A stretch of DNA of 52,749 bases from Bacteroidales bacterium UBA1189 (GTDB lineage: Bacteria; Bacteroidota; Bacteroidia; Bacteroidales; Bacteroidaceae), in the NCBI GenBank assembly GCA_002309805.1, contig DBYJ01000011.1, positions 47,290 through 100,038 on the forward strand, written 5' to 3'. The translations under genes and the position numbers were made by a program. How positions within the stretch are numbered: the stretch's first letter is position 1; each line of letters begins with the position of its first letter. Below the pieces are notes generated by a model. That model saw only the letters and a list, made by a program, of their open reading frames with translations, made no database searches and was not told where the DNA came from. Shown here piece by piece: positions 22,015 to 30,788 of this stretch.

Positions 22015-22153
22015 AGTAATGATACGATTTTTAAGTTGATAAAAAGAAAACTACTTTTTCGGGGCGAAGATAGTGAATTGAAAACAATCATGCAAGAAAA
22101 AAAGCAATTTTTTTTCGTTGCCGTTCAATTCTGTGTTGTTCGAGTTTGTCTTT

Positions 22154-23716
22154 TCATTTGTCATCGGGCCAGGGGCATGGCTCTCCAGTAGCTTGGAAGG
22201 TAGGGCGCTGTGCTTTCATGGCACGAAGTCGCTTGCCCAACTGACGGGAGAGGCGGCGAACAAGGTGGGGATGTTCGGCTGCGAGGTCGTGTTCTTCGCT
22301 GATATCTTTGCGGATATTGTAGAGTTCCTTCCGTCCAGTTTTGTAGAAGTAGATGAGTTTCCAATCGCCTTTGCGGATGGCGCAATTGAGGTCGATACCT
22401 GGGCCGCGATTCCCCCACACATGGGGATAGTTCCATATTAAAGTGCGTTTGCGGGATGGGTTTCCGCTTCCCTTCAGTAGCGATACGAAGCTGTGCCCAT
22501 CAACGGTTTGTGGCACTCGATAACGTCGTATGCCAGCCATTTCAAGAATCGTCGGGAAGAAATCCTCAATAATCAGGTAGCTATCGCAGCGCGTGTTGCC
22601 TCTGACAACGCCAGGCCATCGCACAATCATTGGTTCGCGGATACCCCCTTCAAGTAGCGAACCCTTGCCGCTTCTCAGAGGGGCGTTTTGTGTATAGAGT
22701 GGCTCATCGCGCCACTCTATGCCTGTCGCATAACCGCCGTTGTCACTCATAAAGAGGACGATTGTATTTTCCGTTAGTTCGTTACGATCGAGCCAGTCGA
22801 GGATGTCTCCCAGGCTCTTGTCCATCCCTTCAATGAGCGAGGCGTAGGCTGCTTCTTTTTCCGATAGCCCTTTATGGCGGTATTTCTCGTAGAAGCGCAT
22901 GTCGCGGTCAATAGGGATGTGGACAGCATAGTGGGACATATAGAGGAAGAATGGACGTTGTTTCGTATCCGTTTCCCATTCTTGAAGTGCTGCAAGTGCT
23001 TCAAGCGTTAGCGCTTCGGTAAGGAAGGTGCCTGTTCCCCAGTACTTCTGCAAGCCGGGGATGGCAAACTGCGCCGTGGGCTTGCCATTAGCGTCATGGC
23101 CGAAATTGCGCTCACTCAAATAGGTGGCAGGGCCTCCGGCGGCGTGACCTGCGATATTTACATCGAAGCCGAAGTGCGTTGGCGATTCACCAGGTGTATC
23201 TTGTGCGCCCCAATGTGCTTTGCCGCAATGGATCGTATGATAGCCTGCCGAATGAAGGATATCTACAAAAGAACGGGCTACGAATGTGTTGGGCGTTCCT
23301 TTAGTTTGGCAGACGCCGTTGTAGTTCCAGTCGGGAGGAGAGAGCAGTTCATCGGATTCATCCGTCATTTGATTCTTTCGAAATGTCCAGTTTGTGACGC
23401 GATGGCGGGCGGCATTGGCTCCTGTCAGCAGCGAGCAGCGGCTGGGCGAACTGATAGGGCTGGCGTAGGCTTGGGTAAATAGCATTCCCTGCTGCGCCAG
23501 ACGTTCCATATTCGGTGTCTCGTAGGTGGCGTTGAGTGGCGTGCGCTGTGTCCAGAAAGGTACGGACGTATCCTGCCAACCCATATCATCCACCATGAAA
23601 AGGACAATGTTCGGTCTGTTTTCCTGCGCATGGCGAGCTTGAAGTGGCGCAATGGTAACAAAGGCTGTCGCCATCGCCACAGGAATCCGGAAATCAGTCT
23701 CTCTCTGTTTCGTCAT
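22154..23716 (-). CDS. Sulfatase (serine-type)
   Basis: A 520-residue sulfatase of the alkaline-phosphatase superfamily. The metal-binding start is PNIVLFMVDDMGWQD (residues 35-49), and the modification site SSPSR at 89-93 has Ser89 as the residue converted to formylglycine. Serine-type sites need the radical-SAM maturase anSME, which is not in this window. The first 30 residues contain a hydrophobic signal-like stretch, so export is likely. It is the last gene of a minus-strand operon with the DUF4922-SpoIID fusion (gap 4 bases) and a glycosyltransferase. The substrate is probably a sulfated glycan. Confidence 0.9.
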   Translation of the reverse strand: MTKQRETDFRIPVAMATAFVTIAPLQARHAQENRPNIVLFMVDDMGWQDTSVPFWTQRTPLNATYETPNMERLAQQGMLFTQAYASPISSPSRCSLLTGANAARHRVTNWTFRKNQMTDESDELLSPPDWNYNGVCQTKGTPNTFVARSFVDILHSAGYHTIHCGKAHWGAQDTPGESPTHFGFDVNIAGHAAGGPATYLSERNFGHDANGKPTAQFAIPGLQKYWGTGTFLTEALTLEALAALQEWETDTKQRPFFLYMSHYAVHIPIDRDMRFYEKYRHKGLSEKEAAYASLIEGMDKSLGDILDWLDRNELTENTIVLFMSDNGGYATGIEWRDEPLYTQNAPLRSGKGSLLEGGIREPMIVRWPGVVRGNTRCDSYLIIEDFFPTILEMAGIRRYRVPQTVDGHSFVSLLKGSGNPSRKRTLIWNYPHVWGNRGPGIDLNCAIRKGDWKLIYFYKTGRKELYNIRKDISEEHDLAAEHPHLVRRLSRQLGKRLRAMKAQRPTFQATGEPCPWPDDK

Positions 23717-23720
23717 CTTT

Positions 23721-25625
23721 TTACTCCCAGAGTTTTTCGAGGGTGGTGTTGGGGTAGTAGTGGTGGAGGATTTCGTTGCAGGTGTAACCTCGGGAGGCCA
23801 TAACGGCAGCGCCTATCTGGCACATGCCGACGCCATGTCCCCAACCGCGTCCGTTGAGAATCCAATAGCCGTCTTTGAGGGTGGGGATGAAGTTGCTGCT
23901 GTAGAGGTGGGTGGGGGAGAGAATGCGACGGATTTCAAGCTCCTTGCCGATGATGAGCGTGCGATGGGAACCGATGATTTTGAGCTTGCTGATGCGGCCT
24001 GAGACACCACGTTCGATGGGGATGAGGTCGGTAATGATGCCGAAGTCAATGCCACTTTTTTCCTTGATGAGATTGCTGAGTCGTTCTGGTGTGTAGCGCA
24101 CTTCCCATTGGAAGAAATCGTGGGTAGATGTGTCGTAGTTGTTGAGAATGGTGCGCAGGAGAGCATCGTCGTGCGTGTCGCAGAAGGCGTTGTCTTCGGC
24201 ATCGTAGTCGCTAACGGAGGCAAGTTCGGGATGAGGCGTATTGTCCCAGCAGGTTTCGTAAACTTCCGTAGTGCCTCCGCAGCATTTGCTGAAGCGGGCA
24301 TCAACGACGTGGCCTTCGTACATCAACACTTGTCCACGAGTCTCAGCTGTGGCTCGGATGGCAGCATCGGTAATGCGGGCAAGGCCTTGATAGCGTTGGC
24401 AATGATCATCGGCACATACGTCAAATAGCGTATGGTCTTCACGGTCGTACCAGCGAATCATTTCCTCGCTCTCTTGCAAGGGGGAAAGCTCCCCTCCCTC
24501 ATGGGAGGGGTTGGGGGTGGGTCTCTTCAACTGGGCAAGGAGCCAGCTGCGCGAGACGATGGCATGAGCCTTCAGGAACTCAAGAGGGGCTTTGGGGTTC
24601 ATCTCAGAGGAGATGACGCTCTTCAAATATTTCTCTAGAGGAATGTCGTTGACGGCCCACGTCTCATTTTCCTCAGGGACAAGGCGCAGAGTACCTTCGA
24701 AGCGTTGTTCCTCCTGCTGCTCCCAATGGAATTGCTTGCCGATAGTGACGCCGTGCAGAGTGAAGTCGTTGTCGTGCTGCTCGTAATGAATCTCCTTCGC
24801 GCGCATGATGCCGACGCTGATGGTGGGCTCCTTCTGCTGCCCGCATTGGAGGAGGATGTCGCGTGCTTCTTCAGGGGTGAGGTTGTCGTAGTCATCACGT
24901 CGAGGGGCTATCAACAGGCCGCACATATCCAGCGCGCCTGGGCTGATGAGACGCTGATGCTCATCGGAGCGGAAGAAACAAGCGGGGCGATGTTTCCTTC
25001 TGGGGATAATAAGGAGAAGACCGTGAACATAGATGAGGTTGACGTCGTCAGAATAAGATTGAAGGTTGCCGTTTACGATGACCTTGAAGCCCAAGGGAGC
25101 TATTTCCGTAGGCGAAGAGAACTCCGTTGCATGGGAAATGACGTATTCAACGAGCGGCACACCCTTCCAACGCCCGACCTGCAGGTGCTGATGGTCGGGT
25201 GCAGAGGCTCCGCAATGAGGGCCGTTATAGAAGACCATGAAGTCTTCGCCCAGTTGCTTTTGCGCTTGCTGCATGACGGGCAGAACGCCTTGAAGTGTTT
25301 GTGGCTGATGATGGGTGGAGACGATGGTGTAATGCTCTTTTAAAATAGGAAAGGGGTTGACGAGCCATTCCCAACCCTCGCAAAGGGGGAGCGCCTCCTG
25401 TTCAGCAGGGCGGTTTTGCGGGCAGAGGAAGCAGGGGCGTTCGCTCAGGGTTGATTTATCTACGTTTGCAGCTGTGCTGCGGATGCGCGCGGGATTGTGC
25501 TGGACAAGAACAGGGCATTCGAAGCCGGGAATGTCGAGCCTTCGCGTAAGCACATGATTCAGCGCCTCGGCATTCGCGCGGGCAAGAGGCCACGCAGCCA
25601 GTTGGGATGAAAAGAAATCTGCCAC
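23721..25625 (-). CDS. DUF4922 (HIT-like) and SpoIID/LytB fusion protein
   Basis: A 634-residue fusion. Residues about 1-300 match DUF4922, related to GDP-glucose phosphorylase-type HIT enzymes: PCFLCPQNRP, NPFPILKEHYTIVS and the DHQHLQ histidine motif. Residues about 305-634 are a SpoIID/LytB domain (YLKSVISSEMNPKAPLEFLK; RGWGHGVGMCQIGA), a family that binds or cuts denuded peptidoglycan glycan strands. No signal peptide is seen, which is odd for a cell-wall domain. A PTPNPSHEGGE peptide at about residue 370 comes from a palindromic repeat. It follows the glycosyltransferase by six bases. Confidence 0.85.
   Translation of the reverse strand: MADFFSSQLAAWPLARANAEALNHVLTRRLDIPGFECPVLVQHNPARIRSTAANVDKSTLSERPCFLCPQNRPAEQEALPLCEGWEWLVNPFPILKEHYTIVSTHHQPQTLQGVLPVMQQAQKQLGEDFMVFYNGPHCGASAPDHQHLQVGRWKGVPLVEYVISHATEFSSPTEIAPLGFKVIVNGNLQSYSDDVNLIYVHGLLLIIPRRKHRPACFFRSDEHQRLISPGALDMCGLLIAPRRDDYDNLTPEEARDILLQCGQQKEPTISVGIMRAKEIHYEQHDNDFTLHGVTIGKQFHWEQQEEQRFEGTLRLVPEENETWAVNDIPLEKYLKSVISSEMNPKAPLEFLKAHAIVSRSWLLAQLKRPTPNPSHEGGELSPLQESEEMIRWYDREDHTLFDVCADDHCQRYQGLARITDAAIRATAETRGQVLMYEGHVVDARFSKCCGGTTEVYETCWDNTPHPELASVSDYDAEDNAFCDTHDDALLRTILNNYDTSTHDFFQWEVRYTPERLSNLIKEKSGIDFGIITDLIPIERGVSGRISKLKIIGSHRTLIIGKELEIRRILSPTHLYSSNFIPTLKDGYWILNGRGWGHGVGMCQIGAAVMASRGYTCNEILHHYYPNTTLEKLWE
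24487..24522. repeat. Palindromic repeat inserted in frame (PTPNPSHEGGE)
   Basis: CCCCTCCC (24491-24498) and GGGAGGGG (24503-24510) form an 8-bp stem with loop TCAT, followed by a G-rich tail. From memory, this element is frequent between genes in Bacteroidetes. Here it sits inside the SpoIID part of the fusion gene, in frame. Confidence 0.75.
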
Positions 25626-25631
25626 TTCTTC

Positions 25632-27080
25632 TTAACGCTTGATTCTTAACTCCTGACGGCAGTTCAATTCTACGGTACGGATGAAGTCCTTGTAGGTGTT
25701 GTTGCGATTCACCTTTTCGGGACTGAGGGCGGCATCGCTGTTGCCCTCCCAGCGCCGACAGAGATAGAGGCTTTCGTAGATGCGTCCGATGCGGTAGGAG
25801 CGGCTGATGGCAAGCCCTACGGCATAGTCCTCGCCATAGGAGACGTTGGGGAAGCCAATCTCGCGGATGACGGGGGTATAGAAGCAACGTGGAGCACCAA
25901 GGCCGTTGATACGCAGGGCGTTGTTCATGCCGTTCTCGTCTGTCCATTCCTTATGGTCGATAAGTCCTGGGGGCAGAGGACGGAGGGTGAAATCGCAGAG
26001 CTCGTAGCTGCCGATGAGCATGGCGCAACGCTCGCGACGGAAGGTGGCGACGATGGTTTGCAGGACGTTGGGGGACGAGTAGAGGTCGTCCGAATCGAGC
26101 TGGATGGCATAGCGTCCACACAGCGGGTGACGTACAGCCAAATCCCAGCAGCCCCCGATGCCCAAATCGGTACGCTCGGGGATGAGCTCAACGACTTGTC
26201 CGTTTGCCAGCTTGCCTGCTTCGGCAATCTTCTTATGTGTGTCGTCGGTAGAGTGGTTGTTGACGACGATGATGTTGAAGGCAAAGTCGGTTTTCTGCTG
26301 CAAGGCCGAGCGGATGGCGTCGGCAATGGTACGCTCGCGGTTTCTGACGGGAATGATGACGCTTGCCTCAACGGGGAAAACGCCTTCCGTCGGGTCGATG
26401 GTGCGGAGTGTGGAGGCATCAATCAGGGCGCCGATATGCCGCAAGTGCTCCGTGCAGGCACGTTCCATGTCTATCTGTATGGCTCGGTTGCGCGGATCGA
26501 CGTAATCGAACTGCTTCTGCCCCGACGTGCGGTTGTCAGTCTCCACCTCAGCATAGAGGAATTCAGGGATATGCACGATGCACCCCTTGCGCGAAAGGAA
26601 CAGACGCAGCTGATAGAATCCGGCAAACGTCAGCTCCTCAGGCCTTGAGGCCACGAAGTCGCATACGGTCTTTCGACGAAGCAAGACGAGCGGGCCGAAG
26701 TCGAAGTCGTCCCTCAGCGCCCCTTGCTGGTAGTCGATAGTAGGGACAGGGATAGCCTTGTTCCTGTCGGCATAGACCATCGCGGCACCTGTGACGTCAG
26801 CCACACTCACCATCCGCTCCAGAGCCCGATGCCCCAGCGTAATCGAAGCGGATTGGGTGCAGAGCAGCAGGTAGTCCTGCTGGGCAGTCTTTGCCATGCT
26901 GACGACGGCCTTCGTTGCCATAGCCTTATGTAGGGGGATGAAGGGCGCGCCCTCGGGCTCGTCGTCGTTTCGCAGGAATACCACGTCGCCCACCAAAGGC
27001 TCCTTTTCAAACACGCTGCTGAGGGCTGCAGCCTGCGCCTCGTCCACATAGGGGATAAAACAGTCTATTCTTGGTTTCAT
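25632..27080 (-). CDS. Family 2 glycosyltransferase
   Basis: A 482-residue protein. The C-terminal half has the GT-A fold signature (ASVIIPVRNRERTIADAI near residue 240; VVNNHSTDDTHKK; the LDSDD metal-binding motif near 335; GEDYAVGLAISRSYRIGRIY). The N-terminal half is a second GT-A-like region without a clear DxD. It transfers a sugar from a nucleotide donor, perhaps for surface glycan synthesis, consistent with the sulfatase and SpoIID neighbours. Its last residues (ELRIKR) and stop are encoded by a TTAAGAAT-type repeat. First gene of the operon. Confidence 0.85.
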   Translation of the reverse strand: MKPRIDCFIPYVDEAQAAALSSVFEKEPLVGDVVFLRNDDEPEGAPFIPLHKAMATKAVVSMAKTAQQDYLLLCTQSASITLGHRALERMVSVADVTGAAMVYADRNKAIPVPTIDYQQGALRDDFDFGPLVLLRRKTVCDFVASRPEELTFAGFYQLRLFLSRKGCIVHIPEFLYAEVETDNRTSGQKQFDYVDPRNRAIQIDMERACTEHLRHIGALIDASTLRTIDPTEGVFPVEASVIIPVRNRERTIADAIRSALQQKTDFAFNIIVVNNHSTDDTHKKIAEAGKLANGQVVELIPERTDLGIGGCWDLAVRHPLCGRYAIQLDSDDLYSSPNVLQTIVATFRRERCAMLIGSYELCDFTLRPLPPGLIDHKEWTDENGMNNALRINGLGAPRCFYTPVIREIGFPNVSYGEDYAVGLAISRSYRIGRIYESLYLCRRWEGNSDAALSPEKVNRNNTYKDFIRTVELNCRQELRIKR

Positions 27081-27099
27081 ACATTCGTTTTTTCGACGG

Positions 27100-27107
27100 C
27101 AAAGATA
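27100..27107 (-). promoter_or_regulatory. -7 box of the glycosyltransferase operon
   Basis: The minus strand reads TATCTTTG, 19 bases before the ATG at 27080. A full match to TAnnTTTG. Confidence 0.55.
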
Positions 27108-27192
27108 CTCATTTTTTCTGGAATATGAAATATCGGAAGGGGAAAAGTTGTCTTATCATCGTAGGGATTTTTTTCATCCGGTTGAGCAAATG

Positions 27193-27286
27193 TTTTAAAA
27201 CTCCAATTGAAGTTTCATTCTTCTTCAGCTGGAGTTTCATTCTCCACCAATTGGAGTGTTATTCTCCTCCAATTGGAGTTTTAAAA
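27193..27286. repeat. 22-base tandem array closed by a 17-bp inverted repeat
   Basis: Units with the core GGAGTTTCATTCTCC recur with a 22-base period (GAG at 27232, 27254, 27276; AAG at 27210). The outer ends form a perfect 17-bp inverted repeat: TTTTAAAACTCCAATTG at 27193-27209 and its complement at 27270-27286. It occupies the gap between two divergent genes; the remainder of 27108-27367 shows nothing else. Confidence 0.8.
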
Positions 27287-27367
27287 ATAGCAAATAGGAT
27301 AACCGGTTTTTTCCTTGCGTTTGGAAGTCCTTAATGCACGCGTTCTTTTAAAAATACTGAATAAATT

Positions 27368-27397
27368 TTGTCGTTCGGCCTTTTTCCACTATTTTTG
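27368..27397 (+). promoter_or_regulatory. Promoter of the rlmN-secG operon
   Basis: TTG (27368-27370), a 19-base spacer and TATTTTTG (27390-27397), nine bases before the rlmN ATG at 27407. The in-frame TTG at 27368 is part of the promoter and not a start. Confidence 0.7.
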
Positions 27398-27406
27398 CAA
27401 GCTAAA

Positions 27407-28513
27407 ATGGATGCGTGTGCGCCTATGTGTGACGACGAGAAAGATAATAAACTGAGCCTTATCGGCTTGTCGCTGGCAGAACTGCAAGAGGTCTGTCGCG
27501 ATGAGGGGCTGCCGTCGTATGCTGCCAAGCAGATGATGGAGTGGCTCTATGCGCGCCGTGTGGCTTCGATTGACGAAATGACGAATCTTTCGAAGGCTGC
27601 ACGCGAAAGGCTTTCTGCACGTTTCGTCACAGGCATCAATCCTCCCGTAGAGGCAGTCAGCAGTTCCGACGGCACGGTGAAGTACCTCTTTGCCGTGAAG
27701 GGACGCAGCCGGACGGAAGAGGCTGGTCAGCCTGCCAAGACCGTTGCATCCAGCTTTGTGGAAGCAGTCTATATCCCTGATGGCGAGAGGGCTACGCTCT
27801 GCATCTCATCGCAAGTGGGCTGCAAGATGCATTGTGCCTTCTGTATGACAGGACGTCAGGGCTGGCACGGAAACCTGAGCGCAGGCGACATTCTGAATCA
27901 GGTGCTTGCCGTCCCAGGCAGCGAGTCGCTCACCAACGTCGTGCTGATGGGAATGGGCGAGCCGATGGACAATCTCGATGCGGTACTGAAGGCACTCTCG
28001 CTGATGACTTCCACACCCGGTATGGGCTGGAGCCCACGCCGCATAACTGTCTCCACCGTTGGTATCAAGGGCACGCTGGAGCGCTTTATCCGCGAGACGG
28101 AATGTCATCTTGCCATCAGCCTCCATGCCCCTACGCCCGAGGTGCGCAGCTCCCTGATGCCAGCGGAGCGCATCTTCTCGATGACGCAGATGACAGACCT
28201 TCTGCGCCGCTACGACTGGAGCGGGCAGCGCAGGCTCTCGTTTGAGTATATCCTCTTCCGCGGCGTGAACGATGCCCCCAGCGATGCACGTCGTCTGGTG
28301 CGCGCGCTTGACGGGCTTCAATGCCGCGTCAACCTTATCCGCTTCCATCGCATCCCCGATACGGCGCTCGACGGCACGGATATGGACGGCATGATTCGCT
28401 TCCGCGACTATCTGACGCAGCACGGCATCTTCACCACCATCCGCGCTTCGCGCGGCGAGGACGTGATGGCAGCCTGCGGCATGTTGAGTACAGCAAAAAA
28501 CAGAAAATTCTAA
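27407..28513 (+). CDS. rlmN: Dual-specificity RNA methyltransferase RlmN
   Basis: A 368-residue radical-SAM enzyme. Cys139, Cys143 and Cys146 (GCKMHCAFCMTG) form the CxxxCxxC 4Fe-4S motif, followed by the family segment RQGWHGNLSAGDILNQVLAV. Cys357 in AACGML is the second catalytic cysteine that carries the methyl intermediate. It methylates C2 of A2503 in 23S rRNA and A37 of some tRNAs. It heads a seven-gene operon that ends with secG. Confidence 0.97.
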   Translation: MDACAPMCDDEKDNKLSLIGLSLAELQEVCRDEGLPSYAAKQMMEWLYARRVASIDEMTNLSKAARERLSARFVTGINPPVEAVSSSDGTVKYLFAVKGRSRTEEAGQPAKTVASSFVEAVYIPDGERATLCISSQVGCKMHCAFCMTGRQGWHGNLSAGDILNQVLAVPGSESLTNVVLMGMGEPMDNLDAVLKALSLMTSTPGMGWSPRRITVSTVGIKGTLERFIRETECHLAISLHAPTPEVRSSLMPAERIFSMTQMTDLLRRYDWSGQRRLSFEYILFRGVNDAPSDARRLVRALDGLQCRVNLIRFHRIPDTALDGTDMDGMIRFRDYLTQHGIFTTIRASRGEDVMAACGMLSTAKNRKF

Positions 28514-28528
28514 ACACGTTATAAAGAT

Positions 28529-29656
28529 ATGAAAAAGACGATATTCTTCCTATTAGCGACAATGCTCGTGCTGGGTGGATGCCAGCCCAAGGGCAGCGCT
28601 TCAGATGCCGATTCCTCAGAGGGAAAGGGCAGGATAGTGAGGGTCAAGCATAAGGCCAAGAAGAAAAAGAAGACTGTTTCCCTTCAGCCTCAGGCTGGGG
28701 GTGCGCCCTACGAGCTGCTTGTCCTGATGGACGACGCCCAATGGGAGCGTCCTGTGGGACGCGCTTTGTTCGAGGTGCTTGATACCGATCTCCCAGGCGT
28801 GGCGCAGCCTGAGCGGCAGTTCCGCATGACGCGCATCGCCCCCTCGAACTTCGGCAATATGTTCAAGGTCTTCCGCAACATCATTCAGACGGACATTCAG
28901 ACCATCTATTCGTCGGCAAAGTTCAAGTTTACCCGCAACGTCTATGCGCGTGGGCAAATGGTGATGACTCTGCAGGCGCACGACGAGGACCAGCTTGCTG
29001 ACTTCTTGAGGAAGAACGGTCAGCAGTTGCTGGACTTCTTCAATCGCACAGAGTTCAACCGTCAGGTGGAGTACCTTGAGGATACTCACAATCCTACCGT
29101 GACGGAGAAGGTGGAGCAGATGTTTGGCTGCACGGTGTGGGTTCCTGTGGAACTCAACAAGTTCAAGGAGGGCAAGGATTTCTTCTGGGCTTCCACCAAT
29201 CGGGGAACGAAGGACATGAATTTTGTCATCTACACCTATCCCTACACCAGTCCCAAGACTTTTACGCTGGAATATTACATGCAGAAGCGCGACTCTGTCA
29301 TGAAAGTCAACATTCCAGGCGGCCCTGAAGGCAGTTACATGTCCACGCAGCACAAGTTCGTGGATGTTGTCGACGGTACCGTGCATGGCGAGTATGCCCA
29401 GATTGCCCGTGGGCTCTGGCGCGTCGAAGGCGACAGGATGGGAGGCCCGTTCGTGGCGCATAGCCGTGTGGATGTAGCCAACAACCGTGTGGTAGTTGTC
29501 GAGGGATTTGTCTATGCCCCTGAGTCGTTGAAACGCAACCTCATCCGCACGATGGAAGCAACCCTCTACACTCTTGCTCTGCCCAACGAACAGAACGTGG
29601 AGGACTTCACCTTCGGCCTTGAAGAAATCTCCGTTTCACCTGAGAAACCCAATTGA
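28529..29656 (+). CDS. DUF4837 family lipoprotein
   Basis: A 375-residue protein with a lipoprotein signal peptide (lipobox LGGC, Cys18), a lysine-rich linker and a DUF4837 domain (from about residue 60: YELLVLMDDAQWE; NRVVVVEGFVYAP). The family is restricted to Bacteroidetes and has no known function. It starts 15 bases after rlmN, an arrangement I associate with this lineage. Confidence 0.85.
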   Translation: MKKTIFFLLATMLVLGGCQPKGSASDADSSEGKGRIVRVKHKAKKKKKTVSLQPQAGGAPYELLVLMDDAQWERPVGRALFEVLDTDLPGVAQPERQFRMTRIAPSNFGNMFKVFRNIIQTDIQTIYSSAKFKFTRNVYARGQMVMTLQAHDEDQLADFLRKNGQQLLDFFNRTEFNRQVEYLEDTHNPTVTEKVEQMFGCTVWVPVELNKFKEGKDFFWASTNRGTKDMNFVIYTYPYTSPKTFTLEYYMQKRDSVMKVNIPGGPEGSYMSTQHKFVDVVDGTVHGEYAQIARGLWRVEGDRMGGPFVAHSRVDVANNRVVVVEGFVYAPESLKRNLIRTMEATLYTLALPNEQNVEDFTFGLEEISVSPEKPN

Positions 29657-29690
29657 TAAACGATTTGACATTATACTATTTGAAATAAAA

Positions 29691-30788
29691 ATGGAAAACC
29701 AGAGAATAAGAGTCGCCATTACGCAAGGCGACGTCAACGGAATCGGCTACGAAGTTATCCTGAAAACCTTTTCCGACCCAACGATGCTGGAAATCTGCAC
29801 GCCCATTATCTACGGCTCGCCGAAGATTATGACGTATCATCGCAAGGCGTTGGATTTACCTGTGACGTTTACCATCATCAACAATCCTTCGGAAGTTGTC
29901 GATGGACGCATTAATGTCATCAACTGCAACGAGGAGGAAGTGAAGGTGGAGCTTGGACGTCCTTCCGCAGAGGCTGGAAAGGCTGCTTTGGATGCCCTTG
30001 AGAAAGCGGTGGATGATTGGAAGAAGGGGGGCTACGATGTGCTCGTTACCGCTCCTATTGACAAGAGCACCATTCAGTCAGACTCGTTCCACTTTAATGG
30101 ACATACCGAATACCTTGAAGAGCGAATAGGAGAGGGAAGCAAGGCGCTGATGATGTTTGTGAAGGACAATTTGCGCGTGGCGCTGGTTACTGCCCATGAG
30201 CCCGTTAGCAAGGTTCCCTCGCTGATTACCAAGGAGCTTGTGAAGGAAAAGATAACTCTCTTGTCCCGTTCCCTGAAAGAGGATTTCGCTCTTTCATCCC
30301 CTCGAATCGGAGTCTTGGCACTCAATCCCCATGCGGGTGACGAAGGCTTGCTGGGCAAGGAGGAGCAGGAGGTCATCAGTCCTGCTATTGCTGAAGCTCG
30401 TGCTGAGGGCGCTCTCTGCTTTGGCCCGTTCTCTCCTGACGGATTCTGGGGCTCCGGCGCTTACACCAAGTTTGACGCCATTATTGCCATGTATCATGAC
30501 CAAGGACTTATTCCTTTCAAGCTCTTGGCTATGGACGAAGGCGTCAACTATACGGCAGGATTACCCCTTGTCCGCACGTCGCCTGATCATGGAACCGCCT
30601 ACGACATCACGGGCAAGAACGAGGCTTCCGAGGCTTCGTTCCGCAACGCCATCTATCAGGCTATCGATGTTTTCCGTCTGCGTCGCAACGAGAAGGCCGT
30701 GCATCGTAATCCCCTGCGTAAGACCTTCTTTGACAGACGTGACGATAGTGACAAACTGAAACTCGACACCCCCGAAGAGCAGCAATGA
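29691..30788 (+). CDS. pdxA: 4-hydroxythreonine-4-phosphate dehydrogenase PdxA
   Basis: The start at ATG 29691 gives 365 residues beginning MENQRIRVAITQGDVNGIGYE. Family metal-binding histidines are seen in FNGHTEYL, LNPHAGDEG and MYHDQGLIPFK, and LPLVRTSPDHGTAYDI is the C-terminal signature. The enzyme oxidises 4-phosphohydroxy-L-threonine in the DXP-dependent pathway to pyridoxal 5'-phosphate. Its end overlaps the next ATG by four bases (ATGA). The extra C-terminal tail after FFDRRDD is polar and not part of the core. Confidence 0.95.
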   Translation: MENQRIRVAITQGDVNGIGYEVILKTFSDPTMLEICTPIIYGSPKIMTYHRKALDLPVTFTIINNPSEVVDGRINVINCNEEEVKVELGRPSAEAGKAALDALEKAVDDWKKGGYDVLVTAPIDKSTIQSDSFHFNGHTEYLEERIGEGSKALMMFVKDNLRVALVTAHEPVSKVPSLITKELVKEKITLLSRSLKEDFALSSPRIGVLALNPHAGDEGLLGKEEQEVISPAIAEARAEGALCFGPFSPDGFWGSGAYTKFDAIIAMYHDQGLIPFKLLAMDEGVNYTAGLPLVRTSPDHGTAYDITGKNEASEASFRNAIYQAIDVFRLRRNEKAVHRNPLRKTFFDRRDDSDKLKLDTPEEQQ

